Program-made: the position numbers and the translations under genes
From: Fulvivirga sp.
GTDB taxonomy: Bacteria; Bacteroidota; Bacteroidia; Cytophagales; Cyclobacteriaceae
DNA: 62,492 nucleotides
Direction: 5' to 3'
NCBI GenBank assembly: GCA_028280565.1
Contig: JANQLQ010000335.1
Location: 1 to 62,492, forward strand
Part shown: one piece after another, positions 46,181-54,970 of the stretch
How the letters are laid out: the number at the start of each line of letters is the position of its first letter
How positions within the stretch are numbered: the stretch's first letter is position 1
Notes under the pieces: model-generated
Told to the model about the DNA's origin: nothing
The model's database searches: none
What the model saw: the letters and a program-made list of their open reading frames with translations, nothing else

Positions 46181-47287
46181 ATGAAATACTACCTAGTAGC
46201 GGGGGAAAGGTCAGGCGATCTCCATGGCGGTAACCTCGTTAAAGCTATTAAAAAGTACGACCAAGACGCTCATTTTAGAGGGTTTGGGGGAGATACTATG
46301 GAAGCCCAGGGAATGGAGCTCGTGGCACATTACAGGGAATTAGCCTTTATGGGCTTTCTCGAAGTGTTAAAAAACTTAAAGACAATATCCCGCTACCTTA
46401 AAAAATGTAAAGCTGATATTGAGCATTCCAGGCCTGGCGTAGTGATCTTAATTGATTACGCCGGGTTTAACCTGAAGATTGCCAAGTTTTGTAAGGCAAA
46501 AGGTATCCGTGTTTTTTATTATATCTCTCCCAAGGTATGGGCTTGGAATACGCGTCGTGCCTATAAACTGAAGAGACTCGTTGACCGCATGTTTGTCATT
46601 TTACCTTTTGAAAAAGAGTTTTTTCAAAAATTTGATTGGGAGGTAGATTACGTAGGAAACCCGGTGCTAGATGCATTGAAGGAGCACCAGGTCAACCCAC
46701 TCCATTACCGGGATGACCTTACCGTAGCGCTTTTGCCTGGAAGCAGGGCCCAAGAGCTTGAAGGTACATTACCCATTTTTTGTGATCTTTTGAACCGGTT
46801 TCCCGAGTATCAATTTATCATAGCAGCGGTAGATAATGTGGATCGACAGCTCTACGAGAACATCGAAAGCAAGCCTAATGCTACACTCCTCTTTGGAAGC
46901 ACCTACGATTTGCTGGCCAATGCCCGGGCAGCGGTAGTTACCTCGGGCACCGCTACGCTGGAGACCGCTCTTTGGAAGGTTCCCCAGGTTGTGACTTACA
47001 AGATGAGTACGTGGACCTACAATATTGCAAAACGATTAGTAAAAGTTAAGTACATTTCATTGGTAAACCTCATTGCTAACAAAATGGTGGTGAAGGAGCT
47101 GATACAGGATGATTTTAACCTGGAGCAGCTAGCAGGGGAGCTTAGATCACTGATGGAAAATGAGGACTACCGCGCAGGGATCTTGGAGGAGTATAATTCA
47201 ATTTACGAGGTGTTGGATCAAGGCTCTGCCAGTGAAAATACAGCTCGTCTTATGGTGCAATACCTCGATGGCCCTTCGGCAGGATAA
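46181..47287 (+). CDS. lpxB: Lipid-A-disaccharide synthase
   Basis: The 368-residue length fits LpxB. The N-terminus YYLVAGERSGDLHGG is the family signature. KVWAWNTRRAYKLKR and the later LLPGSRAQELEGTLPIF, SGTATLETALWKVPQVVTYK and KYISLVNLIAN are conserved blocks of this GT19 enzyme. It joins UDP-2,3-diacylglucosamine to lipid X at the inner membrane, giving the tetraacyl disaccharide of lipid A. It is cotranscribed with queD and ends before a 1-kb repeat-rich region. Confidence 0.97.
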   Translation: MKYYLVAGERSGDLHGGNLVKAIKKYDQDAHFRGFGGDTMEAQGMELVAHYRELAFMGFLEVLKNLKTISRYLKKCKADIEHSRPGVVILIDYAGFNLKIAKFCKAKGIRVFYYISPKVWAWNTRRAYKLKRLVDRMFVILPFEKEFFQKFDWEVDYVGNPVLDALKEHQVNPLHYRDDLTVALLPGSRAQELEGTLPIFCDLLNRFPEYQFIIAAVDNVDRQLYENIESKPNATLLFGSTYDLLANARAAVVTSGTATLETALWKVPQVVTYKMSTWTYNIAKRLVKVKYISLVNLIANKMVVKELIQDDFNLEQLAGELRSLMENEDYRAGILEEYNSIYEVLDQGSASENTARLMVQYLDGPSAG

Positions 47288-47329
47288 AGAGCCTGCTGGT
47301 AAAGTGAAATTCACAAATGGTATAGACCT

Positions 47330-47502
47330 CGATTTAAAATCATGATAGCCCAGGCTTAACATGAGGTTTAACATAATTTCACAGGTTTTAAACTGGGCAG
47401 TAGCTTCCGTTTTACGACACAGCAGATTCCGACTCTCCCAACAAGCCCTTTCATAGCCACCGGCGCGGAATGACGGTCATTTTTTTAATTGAGTCCAGGT
47501 TA
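47330..47502 (+). repeat. Family A dispersed repeat, copy 3
   Basis: This 173-bp element, 42 nt after the lpxB stop, aligns with 18146-18306 and the reverse complement of 36318-36490. It carries GGCGCGGAATGACGGTCA and TTAATTGAGTCCAGGTTA. Relative to copy 1 it contains about 12 extra bases near 47360 (CTTAACATGAGGTTTAACAT), which copy 2 also has. Confidence 0.85.
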
Positions 47503-47569
47503 TAGGAGTCGGACTTGGACCCGAGGTTCTGCTTGACTTAGGGCGTCCCTGAAAATTAGCTCTTATACT

Positions 47570-47844
47570 GGTCGGAGGTTAAGCGTAGCGGTCCTCCGAC
47601 CTAAACCCCGGAAGAGCGTCCGCTCGATCTGTCTCGTTAATGACTTTTTTTCAAAACGATTGGGTCATTCTTCCAATAACGAGTCTGCCGTGAAAAACAG
47701 TTGGCCTGAAAATTTAAACGAGAGGATGGATTTGGAATTAATGTAGCAGCCTCCCTGCTTTTAAGTGTACGACCCGAGGCCATTTACGAGCGGACGCTCT
47801 CTCGATTACTAAAGTCGTAGGACCGCTACGCTTAACCTACGACT
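47570..47844. repeat. Element with long inverted ends containing covarying hairpins
   Basis: The left end hairpin is GGTCGGAGG (47570-47578), loop TTAAGCGTAGCGGT, CCTCCGACC (47593-47601). The right end hairpin is AGTCGTAGG (47813-47821), loop ACCGCTACGCTTAA, CCTACGACT (47836-47844). The loops are exact reverse complements, and the stems differ only by two compensatory pair changes. Inside these, GAGCGTCCGCTCG (47614-47626) and CGAGCGGACGCTC (47787-47799) form a second inverted pair. Together they give imperfect terminal inverted repeats of about 58 bp. There is no coding capacity; a non-autonomous mobile or REP/BIME-like element is the best guess. Confidence 0.75.
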
Positions 47845-48088
47845 AGGGTGGAGCGTCCGCTCGATCTGTCTCGTTAATGACTTTTTTTCAAAACGGATTG
47901 GGTCATTCTTCCAATAACGAGTCTACCGCGAAAAACAGTGGACATGAAAATTTAAACGGGAGGATTGATTTGGAATTAATGTAGCAGCCTCCCTGCTTTT
48001 AAGTGTACGATCCAAGGCCATTTACGAGCGGACGCTCTCTCGATTACTAAAGTCGTAGGACCGCTACGCTTAACCTACGACTAGGGTG
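47614..48088. repeat. Tandem duplication, two units of 237-238 bp
   Basis: Unit 1 is 47614-47850 and unit 2 is 47851-48088. Both start GAGCGTCCGCTCGATCTG and end in CCTACGACTAGGGTG. They differ by roughly ten substitutions and one single-base insertion (AAAACGATT versus AAAACGGATT). Each unit ends with its own hairpin (47813-47844 and 48051-48082). The left hairpin at 47570-47601 is present once only, so unit 2 looks like a partial duplication of the element described above. Confidence 0.9.
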
Positions 48089-48293
48089 GAAAAAAGAAAA
48101 GGGCGCCAGTAACCAAGCCCATTTTCCCTTCAAAACGCGCTGTCCAATCCTTACAGGCCGCTTGCCCACAGGCCTCAAATGGACCGCGCTGTTCCCGGAT
48201 GTCTCCCCTCTATACGCTTCCTGAATTTTCAATGATGCCCTATTTTACATATAAACTTTGCAAAACAGGATTAGTTTTCTGTCCAAGTATGGA

Positions 48294-50363
48294 TTATATT
48301 TTGATGCGAGTTTGAAACCTGATCACTGTCCTCTTACCTCCTTGTATTTCTTCTAGGCCTGACCCTACTACATCACGATCCCTGGCGCTGGTTCGGGCAT
48401 ATTTGAGCCAAAAATCCAGTTTTCGATTAGCGCGATATTGCAGGAGCAGGTACTGCCGGGTACCTCTACCGCTAAGGGCGGGAATGGAAAAGGCATAAAG
48501 TACATCACGCTCAAATATGTACTGCCGGTTATCAAAGTCATCGGTATCGAATAACGCTATTCGTCCGCTAAAGCGCCACTTGTTATAGCGAATATTGAGG
48601 TCTTGTGCTGCTGCAAAACCACTCGAATTGCTTTGACCTAGGCTAAAAGCACTCCATTGTATTCGTGATTTGAAAGATACCCTTTGGGATATTTCGTGAT
48701 CCAGGTTAAAAATGAAGTTATCTTTTATCCCTTCTGCCGGCGTTTTTATATGGTTTTCGTGGTCATCCACCTCCAAGTCTTCGTATTTTGATTGCCTTCT
48801 ATACTGGAAGAAAAACCGGCTGGTTTTATGCCAATTGTAGTTGAACCGAACCAAGTATTCATACCCCGTGGAAGGGGTACTGGCTGAAGATCGGAGCCAT
48901 CCAAAAGCAAAAGAATCGAAGTAACAAGAAAAACTGATCTTCCGGTTCACCACATATTTTAACCCCCAATAGTTTCCCTGCTCATTTATGTTCCGGCTTT
49001 GTTCCCCAAAACCGTCGTCGTAAAAGCTGTGAAAGTCTCGGTCGTAGTTTCTGAATACCAGCGCGGCCTCGAGCTTTCTGCCCAGGGCCGTTATCAATCC
49101 CGCTACGGCCCCGATCCCACCACTGGAAGACCGGGCAGCTTCACCAAAGAAGGTAAAGTTTTGAAAGTTATAATTCGTAAATAACCCGTAAGCTAGGTTA
49201 TGGCCCCCTGAAAATTCGAATTGATTGGCCAAGATGGGTCTGCGAAAGATAGGGAGGGAATAACGGGTATGCAGTGCGTGGGTGCCTGTGGTCCAGCTTC
49301 CTTTTTGAAATGTGAGGTTAAGTCCTATGTTTTCTTCGGTTAGGGTATTCCGGGCATTGATTTCGTTTTGTGTGCGGTGCAAGCCGGAGGTTTGTATCGA
49401 GGAAACATACTCACCACGCCGGGGATCATCGTCGGATCTTGGGATCCCATCCTGCTTGAGACGAGAATACATTGCTGTTATGTCCAAGTGTTTGTTTATC
49501 TCAATAGTGGCAGCGCCACCCCGGAAAAACCCGGTTTCTCTTACGGAGGTATAAGGCCTGGCCCCGAGGTTCGTTCTCCGCACCGTGGCGACACTTTCTG
49601 CGCCTTTCCCGATGTTAAATCCAGATCCAAACACTAAGCTTTGACCAAACTGCACCTGGTAGTCCCCTAAGACCAGGTTCTTGACCCTTCCCCGGTTTTG
49701 CAGTTGGAAGTGGTAGCTGTAAAAATCGGCACCATATCGGCGAGTTTCCCGATCCCAAGTAAAAGGTTCCCCTTCATCCTGCTCTATGGTCATGCCCAAA
49801 CTGAAATCTTTCGGATGACTTACCCTGAATCGAGCAAAGAATTTGCCTCGCACACCTGCATAACGGTTGTCAGAATCATTATCCGGGGGTGCAAATCCTT
49901 TCTTTTCCTCTAAGGTCCTCTCATATCGTAGCAGTACATAATTGTTCGGCTCAGACAGGATCTTTTTTATCAAAGATCGATTATCGGTACTTAAATGGGT
50001 CTCCCTCACCGTAACGAAAGGTAGCAATCGCTGGATGGTGGGAAGATCTAGGCCAGGGACGGCTTGTAATTCAAAGATAGAGAGTAGCTTGCCGTACGTT
50101 ACACGGTAGGAAAGCAAAGAGCTCACCTGGGCTTCTGTTAAGATAAACAGCGATCGAAGCTCTTCTCTGCTCGCCGTGTTGAGGTCGAGAGGGTGGCTGT
50201 AATGGAGCAAAAGTGCTTCGTAAAGTTCTTCATAGTTGGCATCTTGCTCTTGTAGTGGGAATACTTCTTCGATGATCCTTTCAATGTCCAGGTGGCGATC
50301 TTCTTGGCACAAAGCCGGTACACCGGCTACCAAAAAGCTAACAAAGAAAAATAGTATTCTCAT
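48294..50363 (-). CDS. Exported helix-hairpin-helix protein with predicted outer-membrane barrel
   Basis: The 689-residue protein has a Sec signal peptide (MRILFFFVSFLVAGVPALC). Near residues 55-115 it has two helix-hairpin-helix-like segments: DLNTASREELRSLFILTEAQVSSLLSYR and SIFELQAVPGLDLPTIQRLLPFV, like ComEA. The remaining ~550 residues alternate aromatic-rich beta strands ending with VIRFQTRIKI, consistent with an outer-membrane beta-barrel. HhH motifs normally bind DNA, so a periplasmic or barrel-linked DNA-contacting role (for example DNA uptake) is possible but unproven. Its start overlaps the upstream PorV-like gene by 4 nt. Confidence 0.82.
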   Translation of the reverse strand: MRILFFFVSFLVAGVPALCQEDRHLDIERIIEEVFPLQEQDANYEELYEALLLHYSHPLDLNTASREELRSLFILTEAQVSSLLSYRVTYGKLLSIFELQAVPGLDLPTIQRLLPFVTVRETHLSTDNRSLIKKILSEPNNYVLLRYERTLEEKKGFAPPDNDSDNRYAGVRGKFFARFRVSHPKDFSLGMTIEQDEGEPFTWDRETRRYGADFYSYHFQLQNRGRVKNLVLGDYQVQFGQSLVFGSGFNIGKGAESVATVRRTNLGARPYTSVRETGFFRGGAATIEINKHLDITAMYSRLKQDGIPRSDDDPRRGEYVSSIQTSGLHRTQNEINARNTLTEENIGLNLTFQKGSWTTGTHALHTRYSLPIFRRPILANQFEFSGGHNLAYGLFTNYNFQNFTFFGEAARSSSGGIGAVAGLITALGRKLEAALVFRNYDRDFHSFYDDGFGEQSRNINEQGNYWGLKYVVNRKISFSCYFDSFAFGWLRSSASTPSTGYEYLVRFNYNWHKTSRFFFQYRRQSKYEDLEVDDHENHIKTPAEGIKDNFIFNLDHEISQRVSFKSRIQWSAFSLGQSNSSGFAAAQDLNIRYNKWRFSGRIALFDTDDFDNRQYIFERDVLYAFSIPALSGRGTRQYLLLQYRANRKLDFWLKYARTSARDRDVVGSGLEEIQGGKRTVIRFQTRIKI

Positions 50364-51178
50364 CGGCTAACTCGGTACGCTAATGAGACCTGGTGGCTGG
50401 AACCTAAAACTTGTACCATGGTAAGAGCGTAGTCGATGGTAATTTTCCAGGTCTTGAATCCCATACCATAATAATTAGTGAAAGGTTTCGTACGTATCCC
50501 TGTACGTGCTGAAAACTTGGGTAAAAAGTTATACTCCATCCCGGATTTAAAACTAGCCTCAAGATCAATATCTTTTTCTACCTCGGCATTTAGTACTATT
50601 TTTTCCGCTGGCTGATAAGAGCACCCGGCATTCAGTACAGTGGGTACTCTTTCATTTTGGAGATCGCTAAGTTGGGCCTGGTTAATATTCCGGATAAAGG
50701 CGCCAAAATGGAGTTCTTCACTGATTTTGGCAATCCCACCGAAATCCAAGGTGATGATACCCCGGTTACCAAATCCCTCTAGGGTATATTGCCGGTAGTT
50801 GACCCTAACTCCCAAACTGGCGATCCCAAAGGTATTTCCATAGCCCAATGCTATGTTTTGCTCGTTATACAGGTCGTCGCCAAAACGAAAGACCCCAAGG
50901 GAAGCCACCCCGTGCGGTAAAGGAGCTAATATCCCGGCACTTATGTTGTTAAGCCCTTCTATGCCGTACCGGTTTTCATAGGAAAAAAGTGTCATTACGC
51001 TTTCTTGCTTACCCAAAGCGCCCGGGTTGTTGAATACAGACCATTCATCATGGAGTGTGGCTAAAGTGTAAGCCATAGAAGCCGGCCGAGCACCCACCTC
51101 AACTATTCCATTTTGGGCGTTCGCAACTGATACGGTAAGGACAAAGAGGTATATGGAGAGAAATTGGGGGTTTTTCAA
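50360..51178 (-). CDS. PorV/PorQ-like outer-membrane protein
   Basis: The 272-residue protein has a signal peptide (MKNPQFLSIYLFVLTVSVANA-Q) and then the typical E-V-G-A-R-P-A-S-M-A-Y-T ... N-N-P-G-A-L start of the PorV/PorQ family (FadL-related barrels). Strands with F-G-G-I-A-K and L-N-A-G-C-S-Y-Q-P continue to a terminal LAYRVSR. PorV and PorQ help move or anchor T9SS cargo, but many paralogues have no assigned role. It overlaps the HhH gene by 4 nt, so the two products are probably made together. Confidence 0.82.
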   Translation of the reverse strand: MKNPQFLSIYLFVLTVSVANAQNGIVEVGARPASMAYTLATLHDEWSVFNNPGALGKQESVMTLFSYENRYGIEGLNNISAGILAPLPHGVASLGVFRFGDDLYNEQNIALGYGNTFGIASLGVRVNYRQYTLEGFGNRGIITLDFGGIAKISEELHFGAFIRNINQAQLSDLQNERVPTVLNAGCSYQPAEKIVLNAEVEKDIDLEASFKSGMEYNFLPKFSARTGIRTKPFTNYYGMGFKTWKITIDYALTMVQVLGSSHQVSLAYRVSR

Positions 51179-51227
51179 TTAACTTTGTTTTGCGCAATAT
51201 AGGAATTTTTGTCAATACGAAACAACC

Positions 51228-51857
51228 GTGTATACCTGTACAATAAATCACCTGAAACACACCCTATTGGCGATTATGATGATCCCTGTTTTAGCGTATG
51301 GACAATCAAAGATCTATTATCCTGGTAACGTTTTGAAAGCCGAGGGAGCTTTGTCCGGTGGGAAAAAGGAAGGGACTTGGCGTTTTTATTATCCCAACAG
51401 CCAATTAAGTAGTATAGAGAACTACCGGCACGGCGAACTTCACGGGAGTGTTACTTATTATGACCCGGGAGGGAATATACTAGGTGTTGAAAACTGGCAA
51501 CATGGGCTTCCCGAGGGGAAGGCCACTCATTTTTATCCTAATGGCCAAATAGAGAAGGAGGGGAGTTATGTGAATGGCCTTTACCAAGGGGACTGGCGTT
51601 TTTACCATAATAATGGCCAATTAAAACGGAACGTGAATTACGAAGAAGGCCTTCCCCATGGCCGCTGGGTCTATTACGGTGAATCTGGGGTGATCTTACA
51701 GCAGGGAGCCTATGAAAAGGGAAAGGAAACTGGGATATGGCAATTCTACTCACAGGAAGGGACGCTAGAGTTCACAGGTGAGTACAAAAACGGACAACGG
51801 ATTGGTACTTGGTACCGCGTGACCAAAAAGGGGAAAAAGAAACCCGTCCGGTATTAA
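51228..51857 (+). CDS. Exported MORN-like repeat protein
   Basis: The 209-residue protein has a signal peptide (to about residue 26) followed by at least six repeats of about 23 residues. These have the MORN-variant pattern Y-Y/F-x-N-G-Q-L-x-x-x-x-x-Y-x-x-G-x-x-x-G-x-W, for example HFYPNGQIEKEGSYVNGLYQGDW and FYHNNGQLKRNVNYEEGLPHGRW. These repeats fold as beta-hairpin sheets and mediate contacts; no enzymatic role is known. It is divergent from the PorV-like gene and ends 20 nt from the convergent BamA-like gene. Confidence 0.88.
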   Translation: MYTCTINHLKHTLLAIMMIPVLAYGQSKIYYPGNVLKAEGALSGGKKEGTWRFYYPNSQLSSIENYRHGELHGSVTYYDPGGNILGVENWQHGLPEGKATHFYPNGQIEKEGSYVNGLYQGDWRFYHNNGQLKRNVNYEEGLPHGRWVYYGESGVILQQGAYEKGKETGIWQFYSQEGTLEFTGEYKNGQRIGTWYRVTKKGKKKPVRY

Positions 51858-51877
51858 TCGCCTTTACCAAAGAGATC

Positions 51878-53314
51878 TTAAAACTCTTTCTTCAAATGAA
51901 AAAAGAGGCCGGCTTCATTTTCACGATTGATGGAATACTCAAACCTGAACACGGTGTCATAATACGTAACAATGTCAAGACCCGCGCCTGTGCCGAACAA
52001 AAAGCGATTCGTAAGCAGGCTGCTCTGCTCGTAATTAGGGTAGTTTTCGGCATAGCCAGCATCAAAATAAGTTTTTACATAGATGTCTAAAGGAAATTCC
52101 CTGAATTGCTCTATTGGGATCAGTCCTATCCTCCCTTTAGTGGAAAAAATACGTCGTTTAAAGGTGGTTCTATTTACGTAATAGTTGCTAGCTTCTATCA
52201 GGTACAGTTCGTACCCTCTTATAAGGTTTTTTTCAAACCCCAGCGCATTAAAATTGGCATAAGCTTGGTCCCGGGCGGTGCTTACAAATACAGAGGAGTA
52301 ATTAGACAGGTAGAATTTCTTTCCCACATCAAAATAGCGAGATAAGGAGGCATTAAATTCTGTTTGGTCTATGTCACCGAACATCCCCAGGCCTAATTTT
52401 TCAAGAAGCACATCAAACCGGAAGCCTTTTAATGGGTATGGGTTAAAGTCACGTTTGTCAATCGTCAAACCATAGGCGAAGTGAAAGTATTGCTGGTCGT
52501 CCTGGCCATCATTAAAGTACTCCGGGTTAATAATAGCGATGGTATCACCGACTTGGTTGTTATTAAAGGTAAGCTCAAAGCTGTGTACGGTGTAAAAAGA
52601 GTTCCTGAACCGGTAACCCATGCCCATTCTACGTTCAATCCTAAGCAGGTCCTCTGAATCTATGAACAACTGGAAATGATCTTCCGTACGGAAACCGATA
52701 CTTTTGTTTTCAGTATAGTCAAATAAGAACGAGATACCATGCCGCTGGGCCCTATCAATTTGCGGGATACGGTAAGAAAGGCTAAAGTTCCGGGTAAAAC
52801 CCAATTGCAAAGTAAGCCTGAGGCGCTCGTTACGTCCGCGGAAATTGTTTCGAAAGAGGCGTACTCCATAATTAGTCCGGCTTAAGTCGCCGTTCCTGTT
52901 CTGCCACCAATCATTAAAATTTCTATCGACCAAGTCAAATATAGGAGCTGGGAAGGTGTACCAGCGCTCCTTTACCTGTACAACAATATCTACTTTTGTA
53001 GGAGAAAGGTCCAAAATCGAGATCTCGACGGTATTGAAGAGCTGTAGATTCTGGATCTTGTTTTTATCGGCTTCTAGGATCTCTTGCAGGTCTAGGTATC
53101 CATAAAAAGAACCCACCCGCACGTCCATTTCACGAAGTATAATCTTGTTCTTGGTGACCTTGTTGCCAATGATAAAGATATTATCGATCTCTACATATCG
53201 ATTCTTAGAGCTGTCAGAATTGTGCCCATGATTTTCGGGGGGAACTACTCCCGCAAAGGAGGAAATAGCGATGAATTGGATGGATAGTAAAAAACAAAAT
53301 AGGAGTCCCAACAT
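51878..53314 (-). CDS. BamA/TamA-family outer-membrane protein with one POTRA domain
   Basis: The 478-residue protein has a signal peptide and one POTRA domain at about residues 40-120 (VEIDNIFIIGNKVTKNKIILREMDVRVG, QNLQLFNTVEISI, VDIVVQVKERWY). A 16-stranded-type barrel ends with a terminal Phe (FFHLKKEF), as in Omp85 proteins. True BamA has five POTRAs and about 800 residues, so this is a short Omp85 relative, not the main assembly factor. A role in outer-membrane or lipid/protein translocation is inferred. lgt lies 109 nt upstream on the same strand. Confidence 0.88.
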   Translation of the reverse strand: MLGLLFCFLLSIQFIAISSFAGVVPPENHGHNSDSSKNRYVEIDNIFIIGNKVTKNKIILREMDVRVGSFYGYLDLQEILEADKNKIQNLQLFNTVEISILDLSPTKVDIVVQVKERWYTFPAPIFDLVDRNFNDWWQNRNGDLSRTNYGVRLFRNNFRGRNERLRLTLQLGFTRNFSLSYRIPQIDRAQRHGISFLFDYTENKSIGFRTEDHFQLFIDSEDLLRIERRMGMGYRFRNSFYTVHSFELTFNNNQVGDTIAIINPEYFNDGQDDQQYFHFAYGLTIDKRDFNPYPLKGFRFDVLLEKLGLGMFGDIDQTEFNASLSRYFDVGKKFYLSNYSSVFVSTARDQAYANFNALGFEKNLIRGYELYLIEASNYYVNRTTFKRRIFSTKGRIGLIPIEQFREFPLDIYVKTYFDAGYAENYPNYEQSSLLTNRFLFGTGAGLDIVTYYDTVFRFEYSINRENEAGLFFHLKKEF

Positions 53315-53423
53315 CTTCTTGCCTACGCCATAGTGTTACAATCCCTCTCAATTACCAAGTCCTGGTTTTATGGAAACAGGCTCTACTCTCTTCCGTATGT
53401 TATCTCTTGATATCATAGGACTA

Positions 53424-54569
53424 CTAACTTTTACTTTTTTTCAAAGTGACGGCCCGGTAGAAAATAAACATTCCAGCCAGGATAAGCGGTATGCTCAGGA
53501 TCTGCCCCATATTCAAGGTGAGGTCATCTTCAAAGGCCACCTGGTTTTCTTTGAAGAGCTCATGGACAAAGCGTAAGCCAAATAACAATACCAGGAAGAG
53601 CCCGAAAAGTAACCCATCCGGTGTGTCGATTTTCATCCTATTCCACAATAGGAAAAGCAATATCGCAATCGCTAACGAAGTGGAGGCTTCATAAAGCTGC
53701 GTAGGGTGCCTTGGTGTGCCAAACACTTGGACCGTGGCACGGAAAGTGCCGTCCGGGTTTTGTTTTAAAGCATAGTCCAGTGTTGAACCCGTGGTAGAAA
53801 CATGACCATTAATATAACTCCTGTTGAGCAGCGTAGTGAATGTGCCTTCAAGGTAGCGTTTTAAACTTTGTTCGGTCAAAATTTCAGGCTGATCCTTAAA
53901 TTGGATCTCCATAGTCACCGGGACCTTCCCACCTTCCATCTCCCGGTCTTCGGCGTTTTTGAGGTCCAATGTTTCCACCGGGCTGGATTGGGTCAAAAAA
54001 GTGTCGTTCACGTTTTTAGCGAATACCACTCCATAATTTGAATGCGTAGGAAGACCATAGATCTCCGAGTTCATAAAATTACCCAACCGGATCAGGCAGC
54101 CTGTCAAGGCCACTACGATCACGATACGGTCAACTACCTGCAGCCAGTTCTGGTGAGGTCTTTTGATCCGTTTGAATTGGAATTTCCTATTGATGTCATA
54201 ACGGGTATAAAGCCATAGGGCAAAGAGTATCCCGAAGGCGGCGCCATGACTGGCGAGCCCTCCCTCCCATATTTTTAAGATGTCAATGGGGTTTGCAAGA
54301 TATTTGTCCGGTTCATAAAAGAATACGTGCCCCAGTCTTGCGCCTATAATGGTTGCGATGACCATATACACTGTCAATGTTTCCACATCCTTTTCAGGTT
54401 TCCCTTCTTTTTTGTGGATATAGAACATAACCTGTTGGCTGATCAAAAAACCGAGTGCAAAGAGAAGCCCGTACCATCGCACAGGTCGTTCCCCGATCAA
54501 AGGAAGCCAGCTAGGAAAGACAAACATATCGGGACTGGCCTCCCAAATTATATAGCTAAGAGATGACAT
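53424..54569 (-). CDS. lgt: Prolipoprotein diacylglyceryl transferase
   Basis: I choose the start at 54569 (381 residues, MSSLSYIIWEASPDMF) over 54608, since the added 13 residues are not family-like. The catalytic block has H108 in GGLASHG, and R161, N164 and E169 in RLGNFMNSEIYG, equivalent to the E. coli H103/R143/N146/E151 region. Seven hydrophobic segments fit the inner-membrane topology. A ~90-residue insertion (about 185-285) before the RHPTQLYEA motif makes it longer than the E. coli enzyme; similar insertions are usual in Bacteroidota. Lgt lipidates the lipobox Cys of all the lipoproteins described here. Confidence 0.95.
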   Translation of the reverse strand: MSSLSYIIWEASPDMFVFPSWLPLIGERPVRWYGLLFALGFLISQQVMFYIHKKEGKPEKDVETLTVYMVIATIIGARLGHVFFYEPDKYLANPIDILKIWEGGLASHGAAFGILFALWLYTRYDINRKFQFKRIKRPHQNWLQVVDRIVIVVALTGCLIRLGNFMNSEIYGLPTHSNYGVVFAKNVNDTFLTQSSPVETLDLKNAEDREMEGGKVPVTMEIQFKDQPEILTEQSLKRYLEGTFTTLLNRSYINGHVSTTGSTLDYALKQNPDGTFRATVQVFGTPRHPTQLYEASTSLAIAILLFLLWNRMKIDTPDGLLFGLFLVLLFGLRFVHELFKENQVAFEDDLTLNMGQILSIPLILAGMFIFYRAVTLKKSKS

Positions 54570-54739
54570 GGAACAAACATAACGAACAATTCGCAATTGA
54601 CAGCCCATAACAAAAAATTACCCAAGGCTATTCATGATTTGATAATTTGCAATTAATGAGGTCAAACTGGAGGGTGCTAGAACACCGTCGCGAATGTATT
54701 TTATTAGTCGCTGGTAGCCCGAAGTTTATCTTGAGTCCC

Positions 54740-54945
54740 CTCGTGTTAAGTTAAGTGTAATTGAACGGTTAGCTATTTTTGCCCATCCCGTTTTTAAAGT
54801 CAGCAGTAGGCACAGGGCAATCGGCAACCCTCTATTTTTTAGCTTACTGCCCTTTGCCTATTGCCGACAGATCGAGGACCTTCCAATACCTCGAACCTAC
54901 TCACCCTCTAACCGGCACCTCATTTGAGGCTTAACTTAACACGAG
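54740..54945 (+). repeat. Family B inverted-repeat element, fullest copy
   Basis: Termini CTCGTGTTAAGTTAAG (54740-54755) and CTTAACTTAACACGAG (54930-54945) form a perfect 16-bp inverted repeat. The 206-bp unit also has inner pairing (AGGGCAATCGGCAA against TTGCCTATTGCC, TGCCCT). Shorter copies are at 95-225 and 44521-44667. It lies 25 nt past the nadE stop and is non-coding. Confidence 0.85.
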
Positions 54946-54970
54946 CAGTGAACAGTAAAAATGACCTTCC

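Noticed and set aside
47614-48088. CRISPR-like array
   Set aside because: There are only two units of about 237 bp in direct tandem, with no short repeat/spacer alternation and no cas genes.
48047-48232. 61-residue minus-strand frame
   Set aside because: It overlaps the last hairpin of the tandem element and has no recognisable features.
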